Source: Gammaproteobacteria bacterium
GTDB taxonomy: Bacteria > Pseudomonadota > Gammaproteobacteria > DSM-16500
Assembly (NCBI GenBank): GCA_021325575.1
Contig: JAJPGW010000007.1
Span: 220,133-284,132, forward strand
Length of the DNA stretch: 64,000 nucleotides
Direction: 5' to 3'
A model generated the notes under the pieces. It saw nothing but the letters and a program-made list of their open reading frames with translations, was not told the DNA's origin and searched no databases. Positions 7,804 to 18,414 of this stretch are shown one piece after another. Each line of letters starts with the position of its first letter. Within the stretch, counting starts at the first letter, position 1. Position numbers and translations under genes: made by a program.

Positions 7804-9061
7804 GACGTTTCCCTGTTTTTGTTTTTAAACTTTTTTTTGTTAATGGAAAATCAGCAACAAAATAAAAAGTTGAACCTTTGTTGAGAGTGGATGTTACTTT
7901 GATTTCGCTATTTAAAAGTGATACAAGTTTTTTTACAATCGAAAGACCTAAACCGGTGCCATTTCGGCTGTATTTTTTGGTATAAGTATTTTCAACTTGA
8001 TAAAAACGATCAAAAATATATTTTAGTTTGGATTTCGGGATACCCATGCCGGTATCTTGAACGGAAATTTTAAGTTGCGTTGCGTTCAAACGTTTTTTGC
8101 ATTCCGTGACCGTAATGGTCACTTTGCCTTTTTCCGTGTATTTAATTCCATTACTGATTAGATTGTTAATGATATGACGTAAAATGCGCGTGTCACTTAG
8201 GATGAGTGATGGGATTGATTCGTCATAATTAATTTCTAATGAAATATTTTTTTCACGAGCGCTTGCATCAAACATCGCGCAGATTTCTTCGATTAAGGCT
8301 TTTAAATTTAATTCTTCCAAAGCCAGTTGGTATTTTCTAACGTCCAACTTAGCATAATCTAAAATATTATTAATTGTGGAAAGAAGATGGGAGCCGGATT
8401 GTTCGATGATTTTGCCGAGTTCGCGGGATTCATCCAGCGAAATATCAGTTTCGACTAACATATTGGCCGTGCTAATAATACCCGTTAACGGTAATCTAAA
8501 CTCATGACCCATCATCGCTAAAAATTGAGTTTTCGCCATGCTCGCGGCTTCTGCGGCTTGTTTTGATTTAATGAGTTCTTGTTCCATTTTTTTTCGCGGA
8601 GTAATATCGGTATAGATGCCGAGTACGCCGGTGATATTGTTATCATTATCATACATTGGGACTTTACTAACTAACATGATTCGCTCAGTGCCGTCGGCAT
8701 TGCTTTGGTGTTCTTCGTAGTTTAATTTGCCCTCACCACTTTCCATAATGGCTTTATCGTCAGCAATATAAGCATCACTTTCTTCTAGTTTCCAGGGCAT
8801 GTCGTAATCGGTTTTGCCGATGATGTCATTCGGGCAGCGAAGTCCTACGCTTTCTGCAAATTTTTGGTTGCAGCCTTGAAAAACGGAATTAGTATCCTTC
8901 CAGAAGATATAATGTGGCAAATTATTGACGATATAATCGAGATAAATTTTTGATTTAGTGTATTCATTATTGGCTAAATCAGGCTTTTCTGCCTGATTTA
9001 GTTTTTTTTTATTATGTTTCAAGTCAAGCAACCCCATTACTGTTTTTGTGTTGAGGTTCAT
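7781..9061 (-). CDS. Cytoplasmic PAS-domain sensor histidine kinase
   Basis: A 426-residue kinase. A PAS domain spans roughly residues 40-155 (YIFWKDTNSVFQGCNQKFAE is typical, and the PAC-like end reads GVLGIYTDIT). HisKA carries the phospho-accepting His186 in MMGHEFRLPL. The HATPase_c domain has an N box (NNLISNGIKYTE), a G1 box (DTGMGIP) and a G2 box (GTGLGLSIVKKL). No transmembrane segment is visible, so it senses a cytoplasmic signal. It overlaps the FAD oxidoreductase gene upstream by 38 bases and the receiver downstream by 23. A later ATG at 9037 is also possible as start. Confidence 0.9.
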   Translation of the reverse strand: MNLNTKTVMGLLDLKHNKKKLNQAEKPDLANNEYTKSKIYLDYIVNNLPHYIFWKDTNSVFQGCNQKFAESVGLRCPNDIIGKTDYDMPWKLEESDAYIADDKAIMESGEGKLNYEEHQSNADGTERIMLVSKVPMYDNDNNITGVLGIYTDITPRKKMEQELIKSKQAAEAASMAKTQFLAMMGHEFRLPLTGIISTANMLVETDISLDESRELGKIIEQSGSHLLSTINNILDYAKLDVRKYQLALEELNLKALIEEICAMFDASAREKNISLEINYDESIPSLILSDTRILRHIINNLISNGIKYTEKGKVTITVTECKKRLNATQLKISVQDTGMGIPKSKLKYIFDRFYQVENTYTKKYSRNGTGLGLSIVKKLVSLLNSEIKVTSTLNKGSTFYFVADFPLTKKSLKTKTGKRREKDSIS

Positions 9062-10865
9062 CAGTCACAGAGTTAGGAGGGGTAAGAGCTTTTGACTCAA
9101 CCGGTTTCTTTTTGAAAAGTTTTTGATCTTTGGCTAAATCAACGAGGTAAGCATAATTCTTGTCTTCGCGAACTTTATCTTCTTTTCTCCATTGGGCATC
9201 AGGCTTGGAAATTTTGGCTTCAAATTTGGCCGCATGTGCTGGAATATCAGAAACGACAGCGGCTTTCCTTTTTATGGTTTCGCCAAGCATGGTAGGGATG
9301 GTTTCTTTGATATCCTTAAGATCTCTGCCTTCAAGATAACGCGATTGCAGCCACAGGAGTTTTCTCATGATGTTTTTTTGTGTAAGTTTTGGTGAGGTTT
9401 TGTCTTCTGATTGTAGCAAAGATTGTTGAGTTAATTTTTTTGCACTTGAAGGTGTAATTTTCACTTCTGCTAAAAGGCCATTAATTATCTCGGGTAAATG
9501 TTCTCGAAGAGGCTTGTCACGATCAATACAATCACTATTCTTTTGAGCAATACCCGGTGCGTGAGTTAATTTTACGGTTTCGGCGGTTTGTAAACCGAGA
9601 AATACCCGTTTATCGCCGGAATAATTTCTGTCTCTAATCGGGCTGTCAAATTTTAGATTGGGTTTTCCATCTTCGGTAACTGCATTACCCGGGGTAATCA
9701 CGATACCCGTTCGAAGTCTATTGTACTTTGTCTTTTCCATGTTTTTAAAAAACTTACCGGCTGCAGCAAAAGCTGCCTGAGATAATAGAGCGGGGTTTTC
9801 TGTTTGTTTAAATTTTTCTTCGAGCATTTCTTTAGCTTTCTCAGAAATTTCTTTATCGGTGGTTGCGTCTAAATTGATGACAGTCTCCGCTGTGACAAGG
9901 CCTTTACCATCTCCGAGATTGGTATAAACAGCATAGGGTCCATGAACCCAGACCCCCGATTTTTGAAAATGATATTCTTCTGGGGTATCGCCTTCTGGCA
10001 TCATTTTCAGACGTTTCGTCTTGCTATGGGGTATGTAACGATCGCCCGCGGTTTCGTTCAGCATATCAATGCTTTGCCAGCTAGCGTTAATAACAATCTG
10101 AGCACTTTCTTTGGGTAATAGTCCTTTAGTTTGTGCATCACGTATTACAAGTTGATAGCCATTCTCATCAGTCGGAGGTTCAATTGCTATAACTTCTTGG
10201 CAATAATGGACAGTGATATTAGGGTTTTTATCAATTTTACGTTTTAGTCTTGAGCATACTTTCGGCCAATTAATAAAACGTTCCGCGATCTGAACGCCAT
10301 AGATAGCTTTATCAGGAAGCTCTGATTGATCAAGTACTCGGAATAATTTATCAGGTGGACCAAAAACTTGGTTTTCAGGATCTTTATCACATAATCGTTT
10401 GTATTCAGCGACCATGTCGCGACAGATTTCTTGGACATCTTCAGGGGTTGATTCTGATTCATAGTGTAAGTAATAGTTGCAATCACGCAAGTGATCGAGT
10501 TTGGGATCCCCTTCATCTAAAAAAAATTGTTCGTATGGTTTAGGACCCTTAGGTGTCGCAGTTTTTTGCTCGGTGACCAGCGTAGCCAAGGCGCGAACAA
10601 ACTTCACACTTTCTTGTATGCATTTTTCTGTAGTTTTAGTGCTGCTTCCTGCAGTCTTTGAATTATCTCCCATTTTTGGCTTTGGATAATGTAATCCAAA
10701 ATTAAGTCGACAGGCTGATCCGTTAGAAGTGCCTTCACCGAGTCGGGGTTTCATTTCTTTTAAGATGACTTTACGGCCGCGACTAGCTTCTTCGAGCGCT
10801 GCAAACATCCCTCCGTCGCCGCCACCTATAATTATTGTTGTTTCGGGCATATTAAAAAATCCCAT
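9024..10865 (-). CDS. FAD-dependent oxidoreductase (DAO-like)
   Basis: A 613-residue flavoprotein. The N terminus has a Rossmann dinucleotide-binding motif (IIIGGGDGGMFAALEEASRG) followed by an acidic/basic strand end (VILKEM). GTSNGSACRLNFGLHYP resembles the FAD-contact segment of glycine oxidase and L-2-hydroxyglutarate dehydrogenase relatives. The C-terminal ~180 residues are charged, helical and not recognised. The substrate is unknown. The gene heads a tight operon with a PAS kinase, a receiver and yheS, suggesting the flavoprotein or its product feeds the kinase. An alternative start is the ATG at 10850 (Met6). Confidence 0.75.
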   Translation of the reverse strand: MGFFNMPETTIIIGGGDGGMFAALEEASRGRKVILKEMKPRLGEGTSNGSACRLNFGLHYPKPKMGDNSKTAGSSTKTTEKCIQESVKFVRALATLVTEQKTATPKGPKPYEQFFLDEGDPKLDHLRDCNYYLHYESESTPEDVQEICRDMVAEYKRLCDKDPENQVFGPPDKLFRVLDQSELPDKAIYGVQIAERFINWPKVCSRLKRKIDKNPNITVHYCQEVIAIEPPTDENGYQLVIRDAQTKGLLPKESAQIVINASWQSIDMLNETAGDRYIPHSKTKRLKMMPEGDTPEEYHFQKSGVWVHGPYAVYTNLGDGKGLVTAETVINLDATTDKEISEKAKEMLEEKFKQTENPALLSQAAFAAAGKFFKNMEKTKYNRLRTGIVITPGNAVTEDGKPNLKFDSPIRDRNYSGDKRVFLGLQTAETVKLTHAPGIAQKNSDCIDRDKPLREHLPEIINGLLAEVKITPSSAKKLTQQSLLQSEDKTSPKLTQKNIMRKLLWLQSRYLEGRDLKDIKETIPTMLGETIKRKAAVVSDIPAHAAKFEAKISKPDAQWRKEDKVREDKNYAYLVDLAKDQKLFKKKPVESKALTPPNSVTDEPQHKNSNGVA

Positions 10866-10971
10866 ATATTACGAAATTAGTTAGAAATTATAACAAAAGT
10901 AAATTAATAGAACTACTAGTTTAACTTTATTCATTGAGAATGAATCATGCGTATCTCCTAAAATAGCTAAT

Positions 10972-11553
10972 TTAAGATTTGCTGATTCGAATATAAGAAA
11001 AAAGTTTGACCACATCTTGTACGCCCGCAGTGTCTTTTGCGAGCGCAGCCGCTTCCTCGGCTTGTTCGGGCGGCACAATGCCCATTAAATAAACAACTCC
11101 ATTTTCGGTGACGACTTTTATCAAATCCGGATCAACTTCATTGTCTGCTAGAAATTGTGTTTCAAGTTTGGTGGTAATCCAACTGTCGCTAACGCGGGTA
11201 AGGGGTGAAGAAGGTGTTGAAAGGGTAGTTTTGTTATAGACCGTTTGTACGTCGGGGATAGTTTTCACTATTTCAGTGAGTTTGTCACGCTTTTCTTTAT
11301 CAGAAACTTCACCCGTTAATAATACTTCACCATGAAACGTTGCAACTGAAATATTGTCATTTTTATATTGATCAGATCCGTTAAAAATTTTGTGATAGGC
11401 TTGCATGCAAATATAACGGTCGTTTAATTTTCGTTGCAAGCTATGTCGGTCATAAACCGCTTGAGCGCCGGAACTTGCAACGCCGGCGCCAGTCACACAA
11501 CCCGTGAGCAACACTGTCATCATGACAATTAAAAAAAACGTCCTGTTGTTCAT
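10972..11553 (-). CDS. BON-domain lipoprotein, DolP paralogue
   Basis: A 193-residue envelope lipoprotein. The signal peptide ends at the lipobox VLLTGCV (Cys ~19). Two BON domains follow, with FHGEVLLTGEVSDK in the first and ENGVVYLMGIVPPEQAEEA in the second. BON domains bind phospholipid. It is clearly a tandem duplicate of the gene just upstream (11566-12138), 12 bases apart, and is more diverged around the first BON domain. Confidence 0.88.
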   Translation of the reverse strand: MNNRTFFLIVMMTVLLTGCVTGAGVASSGAQAVYDRHSLQRKLNDRYICMQAYHKIFNGSDQYKNDNISVATFHGEVLLTGEVSDKEKRDKLTEIVKTIPDVQTVYNKTTLSTPSSPLTRVSDSWITTKLETQFLADNEVDPDLIKVVTENGVVYLMGIVPPEQAEEAAALAKDTAGVQDVVKLFSYIRISKS

Positions 11554-11565
11554 TTTATCCTTGTG

Positions 11566-13093
<1,528 letters not shown>

Positions 13094-13107
<14 letters not shown>

Positions 13108-14488
13108 TGTGTATTTCTGCCATCGGTAATCGACGATAAATTTGATGCGAAGAAGACAAGGTCAAAGCGCCTGTCGCACCGTACAGTGGAAAATAAGGGA
13201 GTGTCGTTAAACGCGGCAATTCTCGACTAATCGCATAGGCATCACGTCCAACGGCATATAAACGTCCGTTGTTGTGCGAGGATTTTAAAAGCCAGGGAAT
13301 ATCGGCAAAAATCACGCCATTCAAATCAGAATCTTTTTGTGGATTCGGTGATCCGGAATAAATAACAGATGTGGAATAAACTGGAATATCCGATGCATAA
13401 TAATAACGTAATAAGGGCACAATTTGACGTGCGCTGTTTGGTTCTGCTAATAAGAAAATCACGTCAAAATCTTGGCGACGTTGTTTTTCGAGTAGTGTTT
13501 TGTTGGTTTCTTTTTCGGATTTTTTGCGATTGTCTTCGACCGGATTGACGTGCAATAAACTCGCGATCGCTTGGTTGTAATCCGTGTTTTGATTAAAGAA
13601 AAGTGTGTCCGTCACGCCACCACCCAAAGACTGCCAGCGCGACGTTAAATTGCCGCCCATGCGATGTCCCCAAGCATTATCAGGCGCGATAATGATTGCG
13701 TGTGAACGTCCTCTGCTCCAGGCTTTATCCGCGACTTGTTGAATTTCATCGACCGGTGATAAACCAAATTCGTAAAAATTCGTTGGCAAGGAACCCTCTG
13801 TATAATTTAACGCGAGTGTCGGAACGCGAATACTGCCTGAATTTACGAGATTTTGTACATCTTCTTTGGTGAGGGGACCCACAATAACATCGGCGCCTTC
13901 AGAAACCGCTTGTTGATAGAGTGCCGCAATATTTTGATTGCCGCTGGTATCAAAAAATGAAATCGTCTGTTGCACGTGTGTTTTAGCGAGCGTCTGGTAA
14001 TAAGCGCTTAAAAAACCATTTCGTACTGCATGACCGTTTGCACCCATCGGTCCTTGCAACGGCAACAATAATGCAATATGACGCGGCGTGTGATCATCGG
14101 CGATCGCAGTGAGTGTGCCATTGCTGGAAAATAAATTATTCGCAGGATGGTTAGGATTTTCAGAACGCCAAGCGGCTAACTGTTGCACGAGATCGTGTGA
14201 GTTGCTGTTATATTTTTTGCTGATTATCGCAAGCTTGATCCAAGCTGCGCGCTCTGGATTAGATGGAGTAGACGCACTCGCCAATTCATGCGTTGGGATG
14301 TGTTGCAATCGGTCCCAAATCGTGTTGGTATTGCCTTGCCAGAACGCATCCTCCGTCAAAGCGGCGCGTGTGGTTGTGATATCATCGGGTGAATAGCTGC
14401 TATTCGACATAAATCCAGTCGTACCAGCACAACTGGTGACAACCAATGATAGAAAAATAATAGATGTAATAAAGATATTTTTTAGCAT
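13094..14488 (-). CDS. lpoA: Penicillin-binding protein activator LpoA-like lipoprotein
   Basis: An outer-membrane lipoprotein that in E. coli reaches through the periplasm to activate PBP1A. The signal peptide ends at a lipobox (LVVTSCAG). A short helical region follows, then a periplasmic-binding-protein-like domain beginning at HIALLLPLQGPMGANG and including VIVGPLTKEDVQ. At 464 residues it is shorter than E. coli LpoA (about 680), mostly from a reduced N-terminal TPR part. The start is uncertain: ATG at 14488 or 14500 give plausible signal peptides, and neither has a strong ribosome site. It is divergent from rsmI. Confidence 0.85.
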
Positions 14489-14508
14489 AATGGGTGACAT
14501 TTTATTGT

Positions 14509-15351
14509 ATGAACATAAATAACCAGGGCGTATTATACATTGTTGCGACGCCAATGGGTAATATTCAAGATATTACTTTAAGGGCGATAGATGTATTAAA
14601 ATCGGTCAATTTAATTGCGGCGGAAGACACTCGCCACAGTGCTCCATTATTGAACAGCTATGGTATAACAACTTCTTTGATTTCACTCCATGATTTTAAT
14701 GAGCGGGAAAGGACGGTGACTTTATTGGGTCATTTGTCAGAAGGCAAAGCAATCGCATTAATCAGTGATGCAGGAACGCCATTGATTAGCGATCCGGGTT
14801 ATTTTCTGGTTCGTGAAGCACGTGAAGCCGGTTTTAAAGTAGTGCCCATTCCAGGTCCCTCTGCACTGATTGCAGCATTAAGTGCTTCAGGTCTACCCAC
14901 CGATCGATTCGTGTTTGAAGGTTTTTTACCCATAAAAACCAAAGCGAGAACGGATCGTTTACAGGAATTGGTGACTGAATCACGAACGATTATTTTTTAT
15001 GAAGCCCCGCATCGGATTTTGGATGTTTTAAATGACTTAAAAAAAGTATTTGGCGATGAACGAAAAGCCGTGATCGCACGAGAGCTGACGAAAAAATTTG
15101 AAACGATTTTCGGAGCACCATTAAAAAAATTATTAGAATGGGCTGAAAAAGACGCGAACCAACAGCGCGGTGAATTTGTTTTATTAGTTGAAGGCGCTGA
15201 AAAAACCATTTCTAGTGAAGAATCTGAAAAAATTTTAAAAATACTTTTAGAATATTTACCTTTAAAAAAAGCCGTGGAAGCGGCGGCTGAAATTACAGGT
15301 GCCCGAAAAAATGATTTGTATGAAAGGGCATTGCTACTGAAACGAGATTAA
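14509..15351 (+). CDS. rsmI: 16S rRNA 2'-O-ribose C1402 methyltransferase RsmI
   Basis: A SAM-dependent methyltransferase of the tetrapyrrole methylase fold, 280 residues. Motifs: LYIVATPMGNIQDITLRA, AAEDTRHS, ALISDAGTPLISDPGY, VVPIPGPSALIAALSASG and FEGFLP. Its divergent position next to lpoA is the conserved arrangement. The start is the ATG at 14509 (family length about 286); an upstream in-frame codon at 14494 is less likely. Confidence 0.95.
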   Translation: MNINNQGVLYIVATPMGNIQDITLRAIDVLKSVNLIAAEDTRHSAPLLNSYGITTSLISLHDFNERERTVTLLGHLSEGKAIALISDAGTPLISDPGYFLVREAREAGFKVVPIPGPSALIAALSASGLPTDRFVFEGFLPIKTKARTDRLQELVTESRTIIFYEAPHRILDVLNDLKKVFGDERKAVIARELTKKFETIFGAPLKKLLEWAEKDANQQRGEFVLLVEGAEKTISSEESEKILKILLEYLPLKKAVEAAAEITGARKNDLYERALLLKRD

Positions 15352-15371
15352 TTGCCAGTGGCTTACCGTCC

Positions 15372-15523
15372 AAAAGCACCCCTCACCCGTCGCGCTTCGC
15401 GCGCCGACCTCTCCCACAAGGGGAGAGGTGAAAAATATTCTGCGTTGATGAATCCGGGATCACCTCTCCCCTTGTGGGAGAGGTCGCAACGCGTTTTTTG
15501 CGTTGCGGGTGAGGGGTGCTTTT
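15372..15523. repeat. 152-bp nested palindromic repeat
   Basis: Outer arms AAAAGCACCCCTCACCC (15372-15388) and its complement (15507-15523) enclose inner arms around ACCTCTCCCACAAGGGGAG and its complement (15459-15484), plus small GC hairpins (CGCGCTTCGCGCG; AACGCGTTTTTTGCGTT). No gene is present. It lies between the convergent rsmI and glycosyltransferase genes and may also block read-through. Similar CCCTCACCC/CTCTCCC palindromes occur in many bacterial genomes. Confidence 0.88.
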
Positions 15524-15544
15524 CGATGGGAGATGCGTTTGCGC

Positions 15545-16705
15545 TTAGAATGCTTTGTTGATTGCAGAACGATACGCACTAGCATAATGCATCGCCGCAT
15601 TCGTCCAATCAAATTTTTCCGCATGACTCGCATTTGTTTTGCCCATTTTTTTTCTGAGATCCCAATCATGAAAGAGTTCCGCCATTTTGTCGGCCCAGGC
15701 TGAGCTTTTTTCTGCGGGAACAAGATGGGCTTGTAAACCCGACTCCTGAAGAAAACGTGTGGCTTTGGTATCGCTCGAAATCAAAGGTTTCCCCGCCGCC
15801 ATCGCTTCGATTTGGACAATTCCAAAGGGCTCTTCCCATGCGGGTTGGGTTGCAAAGAGAATCATTTTTGCTTCAGACATTAATTTCATTTTGCTTTCGC
15901 CGCGCACATAACCGGTAAAAATTACGGAGTCTTCAGGAATGTGAGCGAAATCCTGACAATTTGTCACAACCGTTAGATTTAATTTTTTTGCAAAAGTTTG
16001 TAATTCAGATTCGTATGAACCGGTTCCAGCAATCATCAAGGATGTTTTTACGCCTTTTTTTCGTAATTCCGCATAGGCTTCGATTAAAATGTGAAACCCT
16101 TTTTCTTTTTCGAGCCGGCCGATTGCGAATAAATAATTTTTTTCTGAAGATTCAGAAAAAGGTTTCCAGCTGGCCATATCAATCCCATTGCCAATGATTT
16201 TACTTTTTTCTTGAGTATTTAAAATATTGTGCGAGGCATCTTCCATGAAGGGCGTCAGATGGGTCGTGAGTGAGGCGTGTCGCAAAATGGTCAGGCAACG
16301 CTTTTGGACTGTGCGTCGCTTCATTCGATCTGAATTGTTCGTCAAAATATCGCTGTGACTGGTAATAACGTAAGGAATTCCCAATTTTTTCCGGATTTGA
16401 AGCGCGATATAACCGCTGCGATAAAGTCCCTGGGCATGAATTAAATCGATTTTTTCACGTTCGCATAATTTAAAAAGTGGCGTGAGTTTTTTTCTAGAAG
16501 TGAATAAAGCAGGTTTCGCAAAAGGGCCGGAATACCATTTCACGCCATTTTCCAGCAATCGATGTGATTCCTCGGAATCCGATGCGGTATAAATGATGCT
16601 TTCAATGTTTTGTTTTTTTAATGAAATCGGCAAAAAATGCAAAAATTCGGCAAGGCCGCCGATTTTGACATCAGTTTCGCGATGACATAAAAATAAAATT
16701 CTCAT
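15545..16705 (-). CDS. Glycosyltransferase family 4 (GT-B)
   Basis: A 386-residue GT-B glycosyltransferase. The acceptor domain begins MRILFLCHRETDVKIGGLAE. The donor domain includes LFAIGRLEKEKGFHILIEAY and the nucleotide-sugar motif E-x7-E in EEPFGIVQIEAMAAGKPLIS. It transfers a sugar from a nucleotide donor, probably in polysaccharide or LPS synthesis; acceptor and donor cannot be told. It stands alone, so context does not refine the role. Confidence 0.88.
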   Translation of the reverse strand: MRILFLCHRETDVKIGGLAEFLHFLPISLKKQNIESIIYTASDSEESHRLLENGVKWYSGPFAKPALFTSRKKLTPLFKLCEREKIDLIHAQGLYRSGYIALQIRKKLGIPYVITSHSDILTNNSDRMKRRTVQKRCLTILRHASLTTHLTPFMEDASHNILNTQEKSKIIGNGIDMASWKPFSESSEKNYLFAIGRLEKEKGFHILIEAYAELRKKGVKTSLMIAGTGSYESELQTFAKKLNLTVVTNCQDFAHIPEDSVIFTGYVRGESKMKLMSEAKMILFATQPAWEEPFGIVQIEAMAAGKPLISSDTKATRFLQESGLQAHLVPAEKSSAWADKMAELFHDWDLRKKMGKTNASHAEKFDWTNAAMHYASAYRSAINKAF

Positions 16706-16731
16706 TAAAAAAACCCTTAAAAACTTACTCG

Positions 16732-16769
16732 AAATACTACTTTAAATCGCAAAAATAAGCTATTGTTAA
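16732..16769 (+). promoter_or_regulatory. Upstream module shared with rnpB, copy 1
   Basis: A 38-base block beginning AAATACTACTTTAAA and ending GCTATTGTTAA, 27 bases before the permease ATG. By eye it matches 32 of 38 positions of the block upstream of rnpB (20505-20542) without gaps. The conserved position before transcription units suggests a promoter; the -10 would be TATTGT. Confidence 0.5.
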
Positions 16770-16796
16770 TGCTTCATCATCAATGACGGAATCGTT

Positions 16797-18314
16797 ATGG
16801 AATTTCAACGAGCGATCGGCCCTTGGGGCTTATTATTTGCGGGTATTGGTAGTGTCATTGGATCCGGTTGGTTATTCGGGCCTCTTTATGCGGCGCAAAT
16901 TTCAGGACCTGCTGCCATCATTTCTTGGTTGATCGGCGGATTGTTGATGATCCTGATTGCGCTCACGTTTGCTGAATTGGGGACCACGTTCCCCGTTGCC
17001 GGCGGCCTCATTCAATTTGCACAAAAAAGCCATGGCCCCCTAATGAGTTTTATGATTGGCTGGATGGTTTGGATTTCCAGTGTGGCGGTAGCACCTGTTG
17101 AAACCATGGGATTATTACAGTATGCAGCAAACTATATTCCCGGATTGGTATTGTCGACAAAAGGATCGCACGTTCTGACTTATTTCGGCATGTTTATTGC
17201 AGCATTAATTATGCTGCTCATGTGCGTGTTAAATTTTTATGGCGCGCGTTTTTTTAGTCGCTCAAATAATTTTATTACTGCCATCAAATTGATCGTGCCC
17301 ATATTGACGATAATTATTTTGATTGGCTGGAATTTTCAAATAAAAAATTTCGATTATCCAGGATCGGGTTTTGCGCCTTATGGTTGGCATGGGATTTTTG
17401 CGGCATTACCATTGGGTGGTGTGATTTATTCTTTTCTGGGTTCGAATACGATTTTGCAATTAGCCGGTGAAACAAAAGATCCGCATCGAAATATTCCGCT
17501 TGCTCTGATTGGCTCTATGGTTTTTTGTACGGTTTTATACACGCTGCTCCAGATTGCTTTTATTGGTTCGATCCAGCCACACTCGATTGCTGAAGGATGG
17601 GGTAAATTACATTACTTAGGTGACAGCGGTCCCTTTAGCGGCATCATGATGGCCATGGGATTAACTTGGTTTGTCATGGTGATTTATGCCGATGCGATTA
17701 TTTCACCTTTTGGAACTGCTTATATTTATACGGCATCCACTGCGCGAATCAGTTATGGGTTGAGTGAAATTGGCTTTTTACCCGAAAGTTTAAAAAAACT
17801 TACCAAACACGGCGTGCCCATTCGCGGTATTTTACTGAATTATTTTGTCGGCCTTTTATTATTTTTCCCATTTCCGGGTTGGCAAAAACTCGTTGGATTT
17901 GTGATTTCCTGTATTATTGTTTCTTATATTATAGGCCCCATTTCATTAATGGTACTCCGCAGAAAAGAACCCGATATCATTCGACCGTTTCATCTTCCGA
18001 TGGCAAAAATCATTGCCTTTGTCGCATTTTACATCTGCAATTTATTAATATTTTGGACGGGCTGGCAAACGGTTTACAAAATGATGATTGCACTCGCGAT
18101 TGGATTTGTGTTTTATGCCTATCATTGTTTTAAAGAAAAAAATAATGTCTGGTCAGAACAACTGAAATCTTCCTGGTGGTTGATTCCCTATTTGATTTTA
18201 CTGTCTGTGATTTCCTACCTTGGAACATTTGGAGGCGGAACTAATCTCATTCCATTTGGCCTGGATTTTGCGGTAGTGGGGGCGTTAACGGTCTTGATTT
18301 TTTATTTGGCGTAA
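16797..18314 (+). CDS. APC-family amino acid permease
   Basis: An inner-membrane transporter of 505 residues with about 12-14 hydrophobic segments. The first segment carries the APC superfamily signature GSVIGSGWLFGPLYAA, followed by LIGGLLMILIALTFAELGTTFPVAGG. The latter matches bacterial amino acid/polyamine antiporters and permeases. The substrate cannot be assigned. It is followed on the same strand, 100 bases later, by a PLP-enzyme-like gene, which may hint at amino acid use. Confidence 0.9.
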   Translation: MEFQRAIGPWGLLFAGIGSVIGSGWLFGPLYAAQISGPAAIISWLIGGLLMILIALTFAELGTTFPVAGGLIQFAQKSHGPLMSFMIGWMVWISSVAVAPVETMGLLQYAANYIPGLVLSTKGSHVLTYFGMFIAALIMLLMCVLNFYGARFFSRSNNFITAIKLIVPILTIIILIGWNFQIKNFDYPGSGFAPYGWHGIFAALPLGGVIYSFLGSNTILQLAGETKDPHRNIPLALIGSMVFCTVLYTLLQIAFIGSIQPHSIAEGWGKLHYLGDSGPFSGIMMAMGLTWFVMVIYADAIISPFGTAYIYTASTARISYGLSEIGFLPESLKKLTKHGVPIRGILLNYFVGLLLFFPFPGWQKLVGFVISCIIVSYIIGPISLMVLRRKEPDIIRPFHLPMAKIIAFVAFYICNLLIFWTGWQTVYKMMIALAIGFVFYAYHCFKEKNNVWSEQLKSSWWLIPYLILLSVISYLGTFGGGTNLIPFGLDFAVVGALTVLIFYLA

Positions 18315-18414
18315 GCGGTTTATATGAGCTAAGTACGGATAATTAAACTGACAAACCCTGTTTTTTAGTATAAAATATACCCAAATCTAATTATCCTTTT
18401 AGACTAAAAAGTAT

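Noticed and set aside
15352..15561. Open frame of 69 codons across the 152-bp palindrome
   Set aside because: Falls within an inverted repeat, has no ribosome binding site and no protein-like composition.
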